A DNA stretch of 64,000 nucleotides from Nosocomiicoccus ampullae. Lineage in GTDB: Bacteria; Bacillota; Bacilli; Staphylococcales; Salinicoccaceae. Location: contig NZ_CP079110.1 of the NCBI RefSeq assembly GCF_019357495.1, positions 434,001 through 498,000 on the forward strand, given 5' to 3'. Below, piece by piece: positions 38,213 to 47,754 of this stretch (positions within the stretch are counted from its first letter, which is position 1; every line of letters begins with the position of its first letter). The notes under the pieces were generated by a model, which did no database searches, had not been told where the DNA came from, and worked only from the letters and a program-made list of their open reading frames with translations. The translations under genes and the position numbers were made by a program.

Positions 38213-39172
38213 ATGAGTGTTATATTTTTAATCATTTCATTTATATTATCAGCATTATTAATGAAAATGATGATTCCGAAATTAAAAGAGTTAAAGTTTG
38301 GTCAATCGATTCGACAAGAAGGTCCTGAAAGTCACTTAGCAAAAACGGGAACTCCGACGATGGGAGGTATATCGTTTATAGCAGTAACGACAGTCCTATC
38401 TTTAATAGCGTTAATATTTGTAGAAGATATTTCTAAACTACTGATTTTAATTATCGTAACGCTCGGATTTGGACTGATTGGATTTATCGATGACTATATT
38501 ATCGTAGTAAAAAAAGATAATACTGGGTTAACTTCAAAGCAAAAAGCGCTCGCTCAAGTTGTTGTTTCTATCATTGTCTTTTTTATAATGATGAAGTTCG
38601 TACCGTCAATTGAACTTGGTGTTACGGTACCTGGTACAGATTTTACAATCCATTTAGGATATCTATTTATTTTATGGATTGTATTTTGGCTCGTTGGATT
38701 TTCTAACGCTGTAAACTTAACGGATGGTTTAGATGGTCTCTCAACAAGTACAACTATTGTTGCGAACTTGTCATTTTTAATTATTGCGTGGATGTCATCT
38801 GAAAATGAAATCGTCATATTTTTAGCGATTTTAATAGGTGCACAACTTGGATTTTTAATCTTTAACAAATATCCAGCAAAAGTATTTATGGGTGATACTG
38901 GATCACTTGCACTTGGTGGTATTGTTGGTATTGTTTCAATCATGTTAAATAACAGTCTACTACTCCTATTAATTGGTATAGTATTTGTAGTTGAAACTGC
39001 ATCAGTGATTATTCAAGTGATCTCATTTAAAACAACGGGTAAACGTATCTTTAAAATGACACCGATTCATCATCATTTTGAACTATCTGGTTGGAATGAG
39101 AAAAAGATAGTTGCAGTGTTTTCATTAGTCGGTGCAATTGCTGGTGTACTTGGAGTTTTAATCGGGGGTTAA
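38213..39172 (+). CDS. mraY: Phospho-N-acetylmuramoyl-pentapeptide-transferase
   Basis: Transfers phospho-MurNAc-pentapeptide to undecaprenyl phosphate, making lipid I at the inner membrane. It has 319 residues with about ten helices. GTPTMGGISF, the catalytic DDYIIV, NLTDGLDGL and MTPIHHHFEL are the conserved cytoplasmic motifs. GGAGGC precedes the ATG and murD follows after three bases. Confidence 0.97.
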   Translation: MSVIFLIISFILSALLMKMMIPKLKELKFGQSIRQEGPESHLAKTGTPTMGGISFIAVTTVLSLIALIFVEDISKLLILIIVTLGFGLIGFIDDYIIVVKKDNTGLTSKQKALAQVVVSIIVFFIMMKFVPSIELGVTVPGTDFTIHLGYLFILWIVFWLVGFSNAVNLTDGLDGLSTSTTIVANLSFLIIAWMSSENEIVIFLAILIGAQLGFLIFNKYPAKVFMGDTGSLALGGIVGIVSIMLNNSLLLLLIGIVFVVETASVIIQVISFKTTGKRIFKMTPIHHHFELSGWNEKKIVAVFSLVGAIAGVLGVLIGG

Positions 39173-39175
39173 ATT

Positions 39176-40507
39176 ATGAAAAATCTAGAGGATTTTAAAG
39201 GTAAAAAAGTGCTCGTCTTAGGCTATGGTAGAAGTGGTCGAAGCGCAATCGATGCACTGTTTAAACTCGGTGCGGATATTACACTAACAACAAGTGAAGT
39301 ACTCGTTGAAGGGAGCGTGTTAAATCATTTAAGGCAATTGGACGTGTACGTCGTAGACGGCCATCACCCAGAACACTTATTAAACGACGTAGATTTAATC
39401 GTTAAAAATCCAGGGATTCCATATACTATTCCATTTTTAAAAGAAGCAGTAAAACGTAATATTAAAATTATTACTGAAGTTGAACTTGCATACTTAATCG
39501 CGGATAACGATATTATCGGTATTACAGGTACAAATGGTAAAACGACAGTGACTGAACTCATTGGTCGACTACTTACGGATGGAAATGAAACACCTGTACT
39601 ATGCGGTAATATCGGATACCCTGCGAGCCAAGCTGTGTTAGAGCATCAAGATGATGATCTCGTTATGGAATTATCAAGTTTTCAGCTAATGGGAATCGAT
39701 ACGTTTAGACCAAATATCGCAGTATTTACAAATATTTACGAAGCCCATTTAGATTATCATAAAGATTTAGCAGAATATCAAAATGCAAAATTATCGTTAA
39801 TGAAAAATATGACAGACGAAGATATCGTCATATTTAATGCGTCTCAAAAAGAATTTTTAGAAAAACTAGACGTTAAAAGTAAAGTGTATTTCTTTAGTAT
39901 TGAAAAAGATTGTGACGCAACAGTAAAAAATGGGGTTGTTTATCTATTTGATGAACCGATTATAGACGTTGAAGACATTTTACTTAAAGGGTCGCATAAC
40001 CTTGAAAACATACTCGCGAGTCTACTCGTTGCACATTTTAAAGGAATTCCGGTAGAACATATGAAGTACGTTTTAAAAACGTTCAAAGGTATCGAACATC
40101 GTATGGAGTATGTTGGAGAAAAACTTGGAATGTCATTTTACAATGATTCAAAAGCAACGAATGCACTCGCATCGTCATTTGCTTTAGATAGTTTTACTCG
40201 CCCAACAATTTGGATTGCTGGTGGCTTAGATCGTGGTCAAGACTTTAAAGAATTAATTCCACATTTAAAACACGTGAAATTTGGTATTGTATTTGGTGAA
40301 ACGAAAGAAAAATTAAAAGATTTTTTAGAAGGAAATAATATTACAGCGATTGAAACTGAAAATCCATACACTGCAGTAGATGTCGTGAAAACTCACGGTG
40401 AAAAAGGGGATAAGGTACTATTCTCACCTGCATGTGCGAGTTGGGATCAGTATCCAGACTTTGAAACAAGAGGCGAGCACTTTAAAGCAGCCGTTAAACA
40501 ATTATAA
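39176..40507 (+). CDS. murD: UDP-N-acetylmuramoylalanine--D-glutamate ligase
   Basis: ATP-dependent Mur ligase that adds D-glutamate to UDP-MurNAc-L-alanine; cytoplasmic, 443 residues. The N-terminal Rossmann domain starts KVLVLGYGRSG, the P-loop is GITGTNGKTTVTE (near 116-128), and FYNDSKATN and the C-terminal FSPACASWDQYPDFETRGEHF are typical of MurD. It lies between mraY and divIB in the dcw order. Confidence 0.97.
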   Translation: MKNLEDFKGKKVLVLGYGRSGRSAIDALFKLGADITLTTSEVLVEGSVLNHLRQLDVYVVDGHHPEHLLNDVDLIVKNPGIPYTIPFLKEAVKRNIKIITEVELAYLIADNDIIGITGTNGKTTVTELIGRLLTDGNETPVLCGNIGYPASQAVLEHQDDDLVMELSSFQLMGIDTFRPNIAVFTNIYEAHLDYHKDLAEYQNAKLSLMKNMTDEDIVIFNASQKEFLEKLDVKSKVYFFSIEKDCDATVKNGVVYLFDEPIIDVEDILLKGSHNLENILASLLVAHFKGIPVEHMKYVLKTFKGIEHRMEYVGEKLGMSFYNDSKATNALASSFALDSFTRPTIWIAGGLDRGQDFKELIPHLKHVKFGIVFGETKEKLKDFLEGNNITAIETENPYTAVDVVKTHGEKGDKVLFSPACASWDQYPDFETRGEHFKAAVKQL

Positions 40508-40526
40508 AAGTTAAGGAGGGGACAAA

Positions 40527-41636
40527 ATGAAAGATGATTTTAATGTCGATGAATTAAAGAAAAAATTAAAAAAAGATCGGAAAGAAACTCCGACTAAAGC
40601 AACACCTAAATCTGATGAAGAAAAAGTCCCCGCTTTAACAACTGAAAAAGAAGTGCTCGATTTAATAAAAAAAGAATCTAGTGAAAAAAATAATGATAGT
40701 TTAGACGAAACGTTAATCGAAGACTATAGAGATGAAGAAAAAGATGCATTAAATATCGAATATGAAACCGATGAGTCTGAAAATAAAAAAGAAAGTAATT
40801 TTAAGGATAAGTTAAAATCGATAAAAAGACCGAAGTTTAAACTACCAAATATAAATTATTTAAAACTATTTTTAATAATTTTACTTTTATCAGTCATTTC
40901 TGTATTATCGATATATTTAATTTCAAGTTGGTCAGCGGTTAAAGAGATCGAAGTGAATGGTAACGTTAATTTAGAAAAAGAAGAAATACTAGAGAGAAGC
41001 GGTATTAAAGAAGGTAACAAAATGTACTTACTGCAGACGAATAAAGCAGAAGAAAACATAAAGGTATTACCAATCGTTGAAAAAATTAACATCGAAAGAG
41101 AATGGCCCAATAAAGTCATTATCGATGTCGAAGAATATAAAATCGTTGGGTTTGTAGAAAGTCACCGAAATTATTACCCAGTACTTGAAAACAAACGTGT
41201 GTTAAGAGGTTTCCATATGGCACCAGAAAACGCACCAATAATACACTTCTTTGAAGGTAAAGAATTCGACGGTTTAGTCGATAGTTTAAACGATGTTAAC
41301 CCTGAGATTTTAAGAACGATTTCTGAAATATATTATCGACCCCATGATGAGTCGAATACAAGAATTCAGGTACTTATGAATAACGGTCAAGAAATCATCG
41401 CTGATTACACAACGTTTGGAGAAAAAATTAATTACTTTGAAGGCATGAGTAATGCAATTGGAGATAAAAATGGAATTATTGACCTAGAAGTAAGTAATGC
41501 GTTTATACCATACAGTACTGAAGAAGCAAGACGTGTAAAAAGAGATATGTCTCGAATTCCAAAACATGCGCCTTACTTAGAAGAAATCGATGAGAATCTA
41601 GAATCGATTAAAAAAGCATTAGATAATATAGATTAA
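40527..41636 (+). CDS. divIB: Cell division protein DivIB/FtsQ
   Basis: Bitopic divisome protein of 369 residues. The N-terminal cytoplasmic part is long, charged and repetitive (about 1-110), followed by one membrane helix (LKLFLIILLLSVISVLSIYLI), a POTRA domain that starts near VKEIEVNGNVNLEKEEI, and a beta domain. A DivIB with a long charged tail is usual in staphylococci. GGAGGGG precedes the ATG. It partners FtsL and DivIC. Confidence 0.92.
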   Translation: MKDDFNVDELKKKLKKDRKETPTKATPKSDEEKVPALTTEKEVLDLIKKESSEKNNDSLDETLIEDYRDEEKDALNIEYETDESENKKESNFKDKLKSIKRPKFKLPNINYLKLFLIILLLSVISVLSIYLISSWSAVKEIEVNGNVNLEKEEILERSGIKEGNKMYLLQTNKAEENIKVLPIVEKINIEREWPNKVIIDVEEYKIVGFVESHRNYYPVLENKRVLRGFHMAPENAPIIHFFEGKEFDGLVDSLNDVNPEILRTISEIYYRPHDESNTRIQVLMNNGQEIIADYTTFGEKINYFEGMSNAIGDKNGIIDLEVSNAFIPYSTEEARRVKRDMSRIPKHAPYLEEIDENLESIKKALDNID

Positions 41637-41677
41637 TATTAAAATCGTGAATAGTTTCATTTATTTACTGGAATTAG

Positions 41678-41706
41678 TTCACAATTCATTCTATATGCGG
41701 TAAACT
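41678..41706 (+). promoter_or_regulatory. Candidate promoter of ftsA-ftsZ
   Basis: TTCACA (41678-41683), 17 bases, TAAACT (41701-41706) in the 109-base gap before ftsA. Moderate match only; read-through from mraZ is also expected since there is no terminator. Confidence 0.35.
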
Positions 41707-41745
41707 ATAGATTAGATTATTCTGAAAAGATTGGGAGGCATTCAG

Positions 41746-43182
41746 GTGAAGGAACAATATTATGTTGCCCTAGATATAGGGTCATCAAGTGTTAAAATCG
41801 TGGTTGGAGAGAAATTTCACGATGGTGTAAATATTATTGGTACTGGCCAAACCTTCACTGACGGTGTATCAAAGGGTATGATTCGAGACTTTGATCTCGC
41901 TAAAAGTGGAATTATTGATACGGTAAAAAAAGCAGAGCTTATTGCAAATATAGATATCGATGAAGTCTTTTTAAAAGTTCCAATAACTAACTCAAATATT
42001 ATTTTTGAGACTGAAACGTTAAGATTCTCAGGTAGAGACACTGAAATCGACGGAGAGTTAATTGAAGAACTACTTGAAAATATTCGTTTTAAAGAGATTT
42101 CAGAAGATCAAGAAATTGTAACAGTATTTCCAGTTTCATTCATAGTCGATGATTTACACGAAGTGGAAGATCCAAAAGGTATTATCGCAAGAGAAAGTTT
42201 AACAGTGAACGCTGGAATTATAGCAGTTGACCGTACATTATTCCTAAACATGGGGAACTGTGCAGCAGAAGCTGGTTTAAATATTATTGATGTTACATCA
42301 GATGCATATAACTATACGCATATTTTAACTGAATCAGAAATTGAGCTTGGTTCAGTTGTAATGGATATCGGTGCAGATTTAACTCAGTATGCTTATTATA
42401 AAGACGGCGCATTACGATATACTGGTATTATACCAGCAGGAGGGAATACGATTACTCAAGTAATCGCAAACGAGTTTAATACTGATTTTCATTATGCAAA
42501 TCGTGCAAAAGAACAATATGGTCACGCATTTTACGACAGAGCACCTGAAGGTGAAAGAGTTGTCTTCCCACAAAACAGTAAAGATGAAGATCTTGAAATA
42601 AGCGCTAAAGACTTATCTGACGTTATCGAAGTGACTCTTGAAGATATGTTTATGGAAATTTTTGAAGATCTAGCACGCGCGGGTATCAATGACATTAGTG
42701 GTGGATTTGTTGTAACAGGTGGAACTGCTAATATGCGCGGAGTAAGAGATTTACTACTCGATATCGTATCAGAAAAAGTGCGCATTCATATTCCGACTCA
42801 AATGGGCGCAAGAAAACCTGAGTTTTCAAGTGCAATTGCGACAATTGAGAGCGGTATTCGTTTTGATGAACTCCTCGATTATGTTACAATTGATAATCAT
42901 GAAAGTGATTATGACGAAGCTGAAGAGACTATCGAAGAAGAAAAACAATCAATTTTCCCTTCTCTATTTAAAGAACGTAAAGAACAAAATAAAAATAGAG
43001 ATGTAGCGGAAGTTGAAGAGTACTATATTGAACCATCTGATGAAACTCACGAAGATGATTCATATATTGAGAATGAAGAAATTATTGAAACGTCACATGA
43101 AAAAGACGAATCGCCAAAAGAAAAAGAAAAATCTGATTTTGGTGGATTTATGAAAAAAGTATTTAAGAACTTATTTGAGTAA
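41746..43182 (+). CDS. ftsA: Cell division protein FtsA
   Basis: Actin-like protein that tethers FtsZ to the membrane, 478 residues from the GTG at 41746, which has GGGAGG seven bases upstream. [19 protein letters not shown] is the phosphate 1 motif, [15 protein letters not shown] phosphate 2, and [13 protein letters not shown] the adenosine motif. A long acidic linker precedes the amphipathic membrane helix at the end ([14 protein letters not shown]). ftsZ follows after 26 bases. Confidence 0.96.
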   Translation: MKEQYYVALDIGSSSVKIVVGEKFHDGVNIIGTGQTFTDGVSKGMIRDFDLAKSGIIDTVKKAELIANIDIDEVFLKVPITNSNIIFETETLRFSGRDTEIDGELIEELLENIRFKEISEDQEIVTVFPVSFIVDDLHEVEDPKGIIARESLTVNAGIIAVDRTLFLNMGNCAAEAGLNIIDVTSDAYNYTHILTESEIELGSVVMDIGADLTQYAYYKDGALRYTGIIPAGGNTITQVIANEFNTDFHYANRAKEQYGHAFYDRAPEGERVVFPQNSKDEDLEISAKDLSDVIEVTLEDMFMEIFEDLARAGINDISGGFVVTGGTANMRGVRDLLLDIVSEKVRIHIPTQMGARKPEFSSAIATIESGIRFDELLDYVTIDNHESDYDEAEETIEEEKQSIFPSLFKERKEQNKNRDVAEVEEYYIEPSDETHEDDSYIENEEIIETSHEKDESPKEKEKSDFGGFMKKVFKNLFE

Positions 43183-43208
43183 TTAATGACTTGGGAGGAT
43201 ATGGTGAG

Positions 43209-44372
43209 ATGTTGGAATTTGAAACAGGTTTTAATCATCAAGCAGCGATAAAAGTTATTGGTGTTGGTGGCGGCGGAAACAACGCTGTTAACCGAATGAT
43301 TGACGAAGGTATGCAAAATGTTGAATTTATTGCAGTAAACACAGACGGACAAGCTTTAAACTTATCTAAAGCTGAATCTAAAATCCAAATTGGTGAAAAA
43401 TTAACACGTGGACTTGGCGCAGGTGCAAACCCTGAAATTGGTAAAAAAGCATCTGAAGAATCACGTGAACAAATCGAAGATGCAATTCAAGGTGCGGACA
43501 TGGTATTCGTTACTGCTGGTATGGGCGGCGGTACTGGTACTGGTGCAGCACCAGTCGTAGCAAAAATTGCTAAAGAAATGGGAGCTTTAACAGTAGGTGT
43601 TGTTACACGCCCATTCTCATTTGAAGGTAGAAAACGTCAAACACAAGCAGCAGCTGGTGTTGAACAAATGAAAGCAGCTGTAGACACGTTAATCGTTATT
43701 CCTAACGATCGTTTACTTGATATAGTAGACAAATCTACACCGATGATGGAAGCATTTAAGGAAGCAGACAATGTTTTACGTCAAGGGGTACAAGGTATTT
43801 CAGATCTTATTAGCGTTAGTGGTGAAGTAAACCTAGACTTTGCTGACGTTAAAACAATTATGACAGACAAAGGATCTGCATTAATGGGTATCGGAGTATC
43901 TAGTGGTGAAAACCGTGCAGTTGAAGCAGCTAAAAAAGCAATCTCAAGTCCATTACTTGAAACTTCAATTGTTGGTGCACAAGGTGTGTTAATGAACATC
44001 ACTGGCGGCGAAAACTTATCATTATTCGAAGCACAAGAAGCTGCAGATATCGTTCAAGATGCTGCAGATGAAGATGTAAACATGATCTTTGGTACAGTCA
44101 TTAACCCTGAGCTTGAAGATGAGTTAGTGATTACTGTTATTGCGACAGGATTCAATGAAAAGTCAGTATCAAGAAGCCCTGAACGACCGGTTCAACAAGA
44201 GCGTAGACAAACTCAATCATTTGAAGAAAAAGAAAGAGAAGATTCATTTATCGATTTAGATGATCGTTCACATTCTGATCAATCATTTGATTCGTCAGAT
44301 AGAAAATCTTCTTTAGATAACGAACCAGATGTACCATCATTTATTAGAGGTCGTCGTAGTCGTAGAAGATAA
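43209..44372 (+). CDS. ftsZ: Cell division protein FtsZ
   Basis: Tubulin-like GTPase that forms the division ring, 387 residues. [18 protein letters not shown] starts the GTP-binding domain, the tubulin signature is [14 protein letters not shown], and the T7 loop is present ([11 protein letters not shown]). A variable acidic linker leads to the C-terminal peptide [14 protein letters not shown], which binds FtsA and SepF. The ATG at 43209 keeps the normal N-terminus MLEFETGF. Terminator follows. Confidence 0.98.
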   Translation: MLEFETGFNHQAAIKVIGVGGGGNNAVNRMIDEGMQNVEFIAVNTDGQALNLSKAESKIQIGEKLTRGLGAGANPEIGKKASEESREQIEDAIQGADMVFVTAGMGGGTGTGAAPVVAKIAKEMGALTVGVVTRPFSFEGRKRQTQAAAGVEQMKAAVDTLIVIPNDRLLDIVDKSTPMMEAFKEADNVLRQGVQGISDLISVSGEVNLDFADVKTIMTDKGSALMGIGVSSGENRAVEAAKKAISSPLLETSIVGAQGVLMNITGGENLSLFEAQEAADIVQDAADEDVNMIFGTVINPELEDELVITVIATGFNEKSVSRSPERPVQQERRQTQSFEEKEREDSFIDLDDRSHSDQSFDSSDRKSSLDNEPDVPSFIRGRRSRRR

Positions 44373-44383
44373 GACATTTATTT

Positions 44384-44415
44384 ACGGAGATATTGACTTC
44401 AATATCTCCGTTTTT
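44384..44415 (+). terminator. Terminator after ftsZ
   Basis: Stem ACGGAGATATTG / CAATATCTCCGT followed by five Ts. Confidence 0.85.
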
Positions 44416-44435
44416 GTCTATTAGGAGATGGTTTA

Positions 44436-45206
44436 ATGTTTAAAAATCATAAGTATTACGTTGGGCATCATTCAGATGATTTAGTTTTTGGTTATACAAA
44501 ACGTACGAACGGCATTAGTAACTATCCAAGTGAATCGTTTAATATGGCGTTATATATTGGGGATGACTCGACAAATGTTCATCACCATCAGTCGCTTTTA
44601 AGTGAAGAAATTGGTTTTGATAGAGAGAGTTTTGTAATGCCTGTGCAAGGTCATGATAATCATGTTTACGAAGTGACTAAAAACGACTGCGGGACAAATA
44701 TTGATATATTAACTGATAATATTCATAATATCGATGCATTATATACATATGACAGAGATGTCTTACTTGCCATGAATTACGCAGATTGTACGCCAATTTA
44801 TATTTATAGCGTAGAAAATTCGTTTATTGGATTAGTTCATGCTGGTTGGAAAGGTACAAAAAAAGAAGTACTAAAAAAACTACTAGATCATTACGACGGT
44901 GATTTAAATGACTTAAGAGTTGTCATTGGAGTGACGATTAACAGTGACTATTATGAAGTCGATGACAATGTTATTAACGAAACGTTTAAAGTACCAGATC
45001 ATGCGGTTAAAAGAATAGGTGACGGTAAGTATTTACTTGACTTAAAAGCGGTGAATAAAACTGAAGCGTTAGAGTACGGTATTAAAGAAGAACATATTCA
45101 TGTCACACCGCTCGGAACTGAAAGTGATGATTTCTTTTCATTTAGATTAGAAAAAGGCAACACTGGACGTGCATTAGGATTTATCGGGAGGAAAACCATT
45201 GATTAA
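44436..45206 (+). CDS. pgeF: Purine nucleoside phosphorylase-type multicopper domain protein (PgeF/YlmD)
   Basis: YfiH/DUF152-family enzyme of 256 residues. YADCTPIYIYS and VHAGWKGTKKEV carry the Cys and His of the zinc active site. The family was once called laccase; E. coli YfiH/PgeF is reported to correct misincorporated amino acids in peptidoglycan, and others cleave purine nucleosides. ylmD always leads this block behind ftsZ in Firmicutes. The end overlaps the next gene by eight bases. Confidence 0.9.
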   Translation: MFKNHKYYVGHHSDDLVFGYTKRTNGISNYPSESFNMALYIGDDSTNVHHHQSLLSEEIGFDRESFVMPVQGHDNHVYEVTKNDCGTNIDILTDNIHNIDALYTYDRDVLLAMNYADCTPIYIYSVENSFIGLVHAGWKGTKKEVLKKLLDHYDGDLNDLRVVIGVTINSDYYEVDDNVINETFKVPDHAVKRIGDGKYLLDLKAVNKTEALEYGIKEEHIHVTPLGTESDDFFSFRLEKGNTGRALGFIGRKTID

Positions 45207-45828
45207 AGATAACTTTTTGAAGATTAAAGAAGAAGTCAACGATCAAGCGACAATTATCGCTGTAACGAAATATCATAGTAACGAAGCAGCACAAGAAGCA
45301 TATGATGCTGGTATTAGAAATTTCGGAGAAAATAGAATCGAAGGATTTAACGAAAAGTTAAACGCATTACCTGAAGATAAAAACATGCACTTCATCGGTA
45401 CGTTACAATCAAGAAAAGTAAAAGAAGTTATTGATGACTTGTATTACCTACACTCTTTAGAAAGAGAATCTATCGCTAAACGTATTGAACAATATGCGAA
45501 TCATGATGTAAAATGTTTTATACAGGTAAACGTTTCCGGTGAAGAAAGTAAGCATGGTTTAAAACCTGAAGATGTGAGAGAGTTTGTACAGACTGTCTCA
45601 CAATATAAACATGTGAAAGTCATTGGTTTAATGACAATGGCACCAGAAACTGACGATGAAGAAGAAATTCGTAACGTATTTAAATCGTTAAGAGTACTTA
45701 GAGATGAGTTAAACAAAGAATTTGAAGATATTACAGAACTTAGTATGGGTATGAGTAATGACTATAAAATAGCACTTGAAGAAGGCGCAACATATATTCG
45801 TCTAGGAAGTATATTAATGGAAAGTTAG
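45199..45828 (+). CDS. Pyridoxal phosphate homeostasis protein (YggS/YlmE)
   Basis: PLP-binding protein of the alanine racemase N-terminal fold, 209 residues, that buffers PLP. The lysine in AVTKYHS (near residue 22) binds PLP; FGENRIEGF, HFIGTLQSRK and LSMGMSNDYKIALEEG are the family motifs. It starts with TTG at 45199, with GGGAGG ten bases upstream. It is coupled to pgeF by overlap and to sepF by a nine-base gap. Confidence 0.93.
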   Translation: MIKDNFLKIKEEVNDQATIIAVTKYHSNEAAQEAYDAGIRNFGENRIEGFNEKLNALPEDKNMHFIGTLQSRKVKEVIDDLYYLHSLERESIAKRIEQYANHDVKCFIQVNVSGEESKHGLKPEDVREFVQTVSQYKHVKVIGLMTMAPETDDEEEIRNVFKSLRVLRDELNKEFEDITELSMGMSNDYKIALEEGATYIRLGSILMES

Positions 45829-45837
45829 GTGGTTAAA

Positions 45838-46347
45838 ATGGCTTTAAAATTTATCAAAGACCTATTCGTAATCGAACCTGAGGAGATGGACGAAATAGAA
45901 AACGACCCTGTCGTATACGAAACGAAAGAAAAAAAGACAGAAAAACCGAATAACGTGACTGCTGTAAACTTTACAGAGACGACGAGAAACCGCAAACCAA
46001 AAATCGAAAAGACACAAGCTCGTGAAAACACTCAGTCACAACAAAAGAAACAAAAAGGAGCGGTTGACATGAGTAAAATTGATACGAAAGTGTGCTTGTT
46101 TGAACCGTATGTATTTGGAGAAACTCAAGATATTGCGGATCAACTAAAAAATAACCGAACAGCACTCGTTAACTTAACAAAACTTGATAAAGTATCAAAA
46201 AAGAGAATCATCGACTTTTTAAGTGGAACAGTGTATGCTTTAGAAGGCGATATTCAAAAAGTTGGAGCAGACATTTTCTTATGTACACCGAACTCTGTAG
46301 GCGTAGAAGGTGTGATTTCTGAAAAAAACGACTCTGACTCAATGTAA
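45838..46347 (+). CDS. sepF: Cell division protein SepF
   Basis: FtsZ-binding membrane anchor, 169 residues. The N-terminal amphipathic helix ([12 protein letters not shown]) binds membrane, a charged linker follows, and the core DUF552 domain begins near [20 protein letters not shown] and ends with [17 protein letters not shown]. The ATG at 45838 is preferred to the GTG three codons earlier. It can partly replace FtsA in B. subtilis (established). Confidence 0.95.
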   Translation: MALKFIKDLFVIEPEEMDEIENDPVVYETKEKKTEKPNNVTAVNFTETTRNRKPKIEKTQARENTQSQQKKQKGAVDMSKIDTKVCLFEPYVFGETQDIADQLKNNRTALVNLTKLDKVSKKRIIDFLSGTVYALEGDIQKVGADIFLCTPNSVGVEGVISEKNDSDSM

Positions 46348-46359
46348 GGAGTTTTAATT

Positions 46360-46665
46360 GTGGATCATTCTACAGGCGTTAATATTGTTTTAACTATTTA
46401 TAAATTTTATACAATTATTTGGCCAATCTTTACTTGGGGGTTCATTATTTACATACTGTCAAGTTGGATTCCAGGCTTAAGAGAATCATCATTTGGTGAA
46501 ATGCTTGGTAAAGTTTACGAGCCGTTAATGGAGCCATTACGAAAAATCATCCCACCAATCGGTGGTATGATCGATATTTCACCGATCTTTTTAATTATTA
46601 TATTCCAATTATTTAATTATGGAATGCACCATGTATTTAATGCATTATTAAATGTTGTATCGTAA
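46360..46665 (+). CDS. YggT family membrane protein (YlmG)
   Basis: Membrane protein of 101 residues with two hydrophobic segments and a central amphipathic region (YILSSWIPGLRESSFGEMLGKVYEPLMEPLRKIIPPIGGMIDISPI). The family is found next to sepF in most Gram-positive bacteria and in plastids (YLMG), and is linked to division-site or nucleoid organisation. It starts with GTG at 46360, TAAGGAG upstream. Confidence 0.9.
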   Translation: MDHSTGVNIVLTIYKFYTIIWPIFTWGFIIYILSSWIPGLRESSFGEMLGKVYEPLMEPLRKIIPPIGGMIDISPIFLIIIFQLFNYGMHHVFNALLNVVS

Positions 46666-46692
46666 GAGATATTGTTATAATATCTCTTTTTT
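46665..46692 (+). terminator. Terminator after yggT
   Basis: Stem AGAGATATT / AATATCTCT followed by Ts; short enough to allow some read-through to ylmH. Confidence 0.75.
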
Positions 46693-46716
46693 ATTTTAAT
46701 TTTAGGAGATATTTTA

Positions 46717-47499
46717 ATGGAATCTTTATTTCAACATTTTAGAAAAGAAGAAAAAGAAAAGATTATTTTTTACTACAGTAAGTTTGAAATTGCGTCTAGA
46801 GATTATTATCCCGTACTTCTTGATTTTACTGATCCTAGAGAACGTAAAATAATAGAAAGTATTAGTGGACGTTTTTCTGATATTAAAGTTGAGTACTACG
46901 GTGGCGGTAGTGATGATAATCACGAAAGAAAACGCGTATTACTCGTTCCTGAAATGTTAGAAGTATCTAGAGACGACTTTGAAATTGAAACAGTCGAATT
47001 AGAATATCCTGAAAAATTCGTTTCGTTATCACATCGAAATATACTCGGTGCGATGATGAGTATTGGTGTTGATAGAAGTAAGCTTGGAGACATCATTATT
47101 TCAGATAAAATAGAGTTCGCTGTGGATAAAAACTTTTTTGAACTATTTAAAAGAGAATTAACGACGATAAAAAATGCGCCAATAGAACTGAGTGAAATTC
47201 CAAACGATGAATTTTTAGAACCGGTTGATGAAACGACGAAGCATTCAATTATCGTATCGTCATTTCGCCTAGATGTTATTTTATCAGAAGTAATTAAAGA
47301 AGGCCGTTCGAAAAGTAAAAATAGAGTGACGAGAGAAAAAGTAAAAGTAAATCACGCTATAGTTACTGATCCGAGTTTTGTAGTAGAACTTGGTGACATT
47401 ATAAGCGTGAGAGGATTTGGGCGTTTTATCGTCAGTGATTTTATACATGAAACAAGAAAAGGAAAATCTAGAATCGAAGTATTAGTCTATGAAGACTAG
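46717..47499 (+). CDS. ylmH: YlmH, S4-domain RNA-binding ribosome rescue factor
   Basis: RNA-binding protein of 260 residues. The S4 domain lies at about 185-245 (FRLDVILSEVIKEGRSKSKNRVTREKVKVNHAI, then VELGDIISVRGFGRF). In B. subtilis YlmH (RqcP2) binds stalled 50S-peptidyl-tRNA and works in the alanine-tail quality-control path with RqcH, also encoded in this window. ATG with AGGAG upstream. divIVA, which follows ylmH in many Firmicutes, is absent. Confidence 0.9.
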   Translation: MESLFQHFRKEEKEKIIFYYSKFEIASRDYYPVLLDFTDPRERKIIESISGRFSDIKVEYYGGGSDDNHERKRVLLVPEMLEVSRDDFEIETVELEYPEKFVSLSHRNILGAMMSIGVDRSKLGDIIISDKIEFAVDKNFFELFKRELTTIKNAPIELSEIPNDEFLEPVDETTKHSIIVSSFRLDVILSEVIKEGRSKSKNRVTREKVKVNHAIVTDPSFVVELGDIISVRGFGRFIVSDFIHETRKGKSRIEVLVYED

Positions 47500-47511
47500 T
47501 AGTAAAAGTGT

Positions 47512-47540
47512 TTGACAATAATCTGAAATTTTTGCATAAT
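47512..47540 (+). promoter_or_regulatory. Promoter of the ileS T-box leader
   Basis: Perfect TTGACA (47512-47517), 17 bases, CATAAT (47535-47540) with a TG one base upstream, an extended -10. Confidence 0.75.
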
Positions 47541-47547
47541 GTTATTA

Positions 47548-47736
47548 ATGTATTAGACACGCAATATATTGACTTTTTTAAAGCGACTAGAGGGTGGTGA
47601 AAGCTCTAGAAAATAAATATATTGATATCACTAATATTTAATTATTATGAATATATAAACGAGTGGACTCTTCATGAGTCAATTAGGGTGGTAACACGGT
47701 ATAATCGTCCCTTTTTGACTATGAAGAGTTTTTTTA
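47548..47736 (+). promoter_or_regulatory. T-box riboswitch controlling ileS
   Basis: tRNA-sensing leader for isoleucine. The T-box sequence AGGGTGGTAACACGG is at 47685-47699, with the TGGT bulge that pairs with the ACCA end of the tRNA. The specifier codon is most likely ATC at 47627-47629. A terminator forms from ACTCTTCAT (47667-47675) with ATGAAGAGT (47721-47729) and the Ts after it. Uncharged tRNA(Ile) should favour the antiterminator. The box departs from the common ACCGCG form at two bases, a tolerated variant. Confidence 0.92.
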
Positions 47737-47754
47737 ATTTAGGAGGAAATTTGA

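Noticed and set aside
47685-47699. T-box that looked defective because it departs from the common ACCGCG form
   Set aside because: The TGGT bulge, specifier region, terminator and flanking GGG/CCC pairing are intact. Changes at these two positions occur in working T-boxes, so I treat it as functional.
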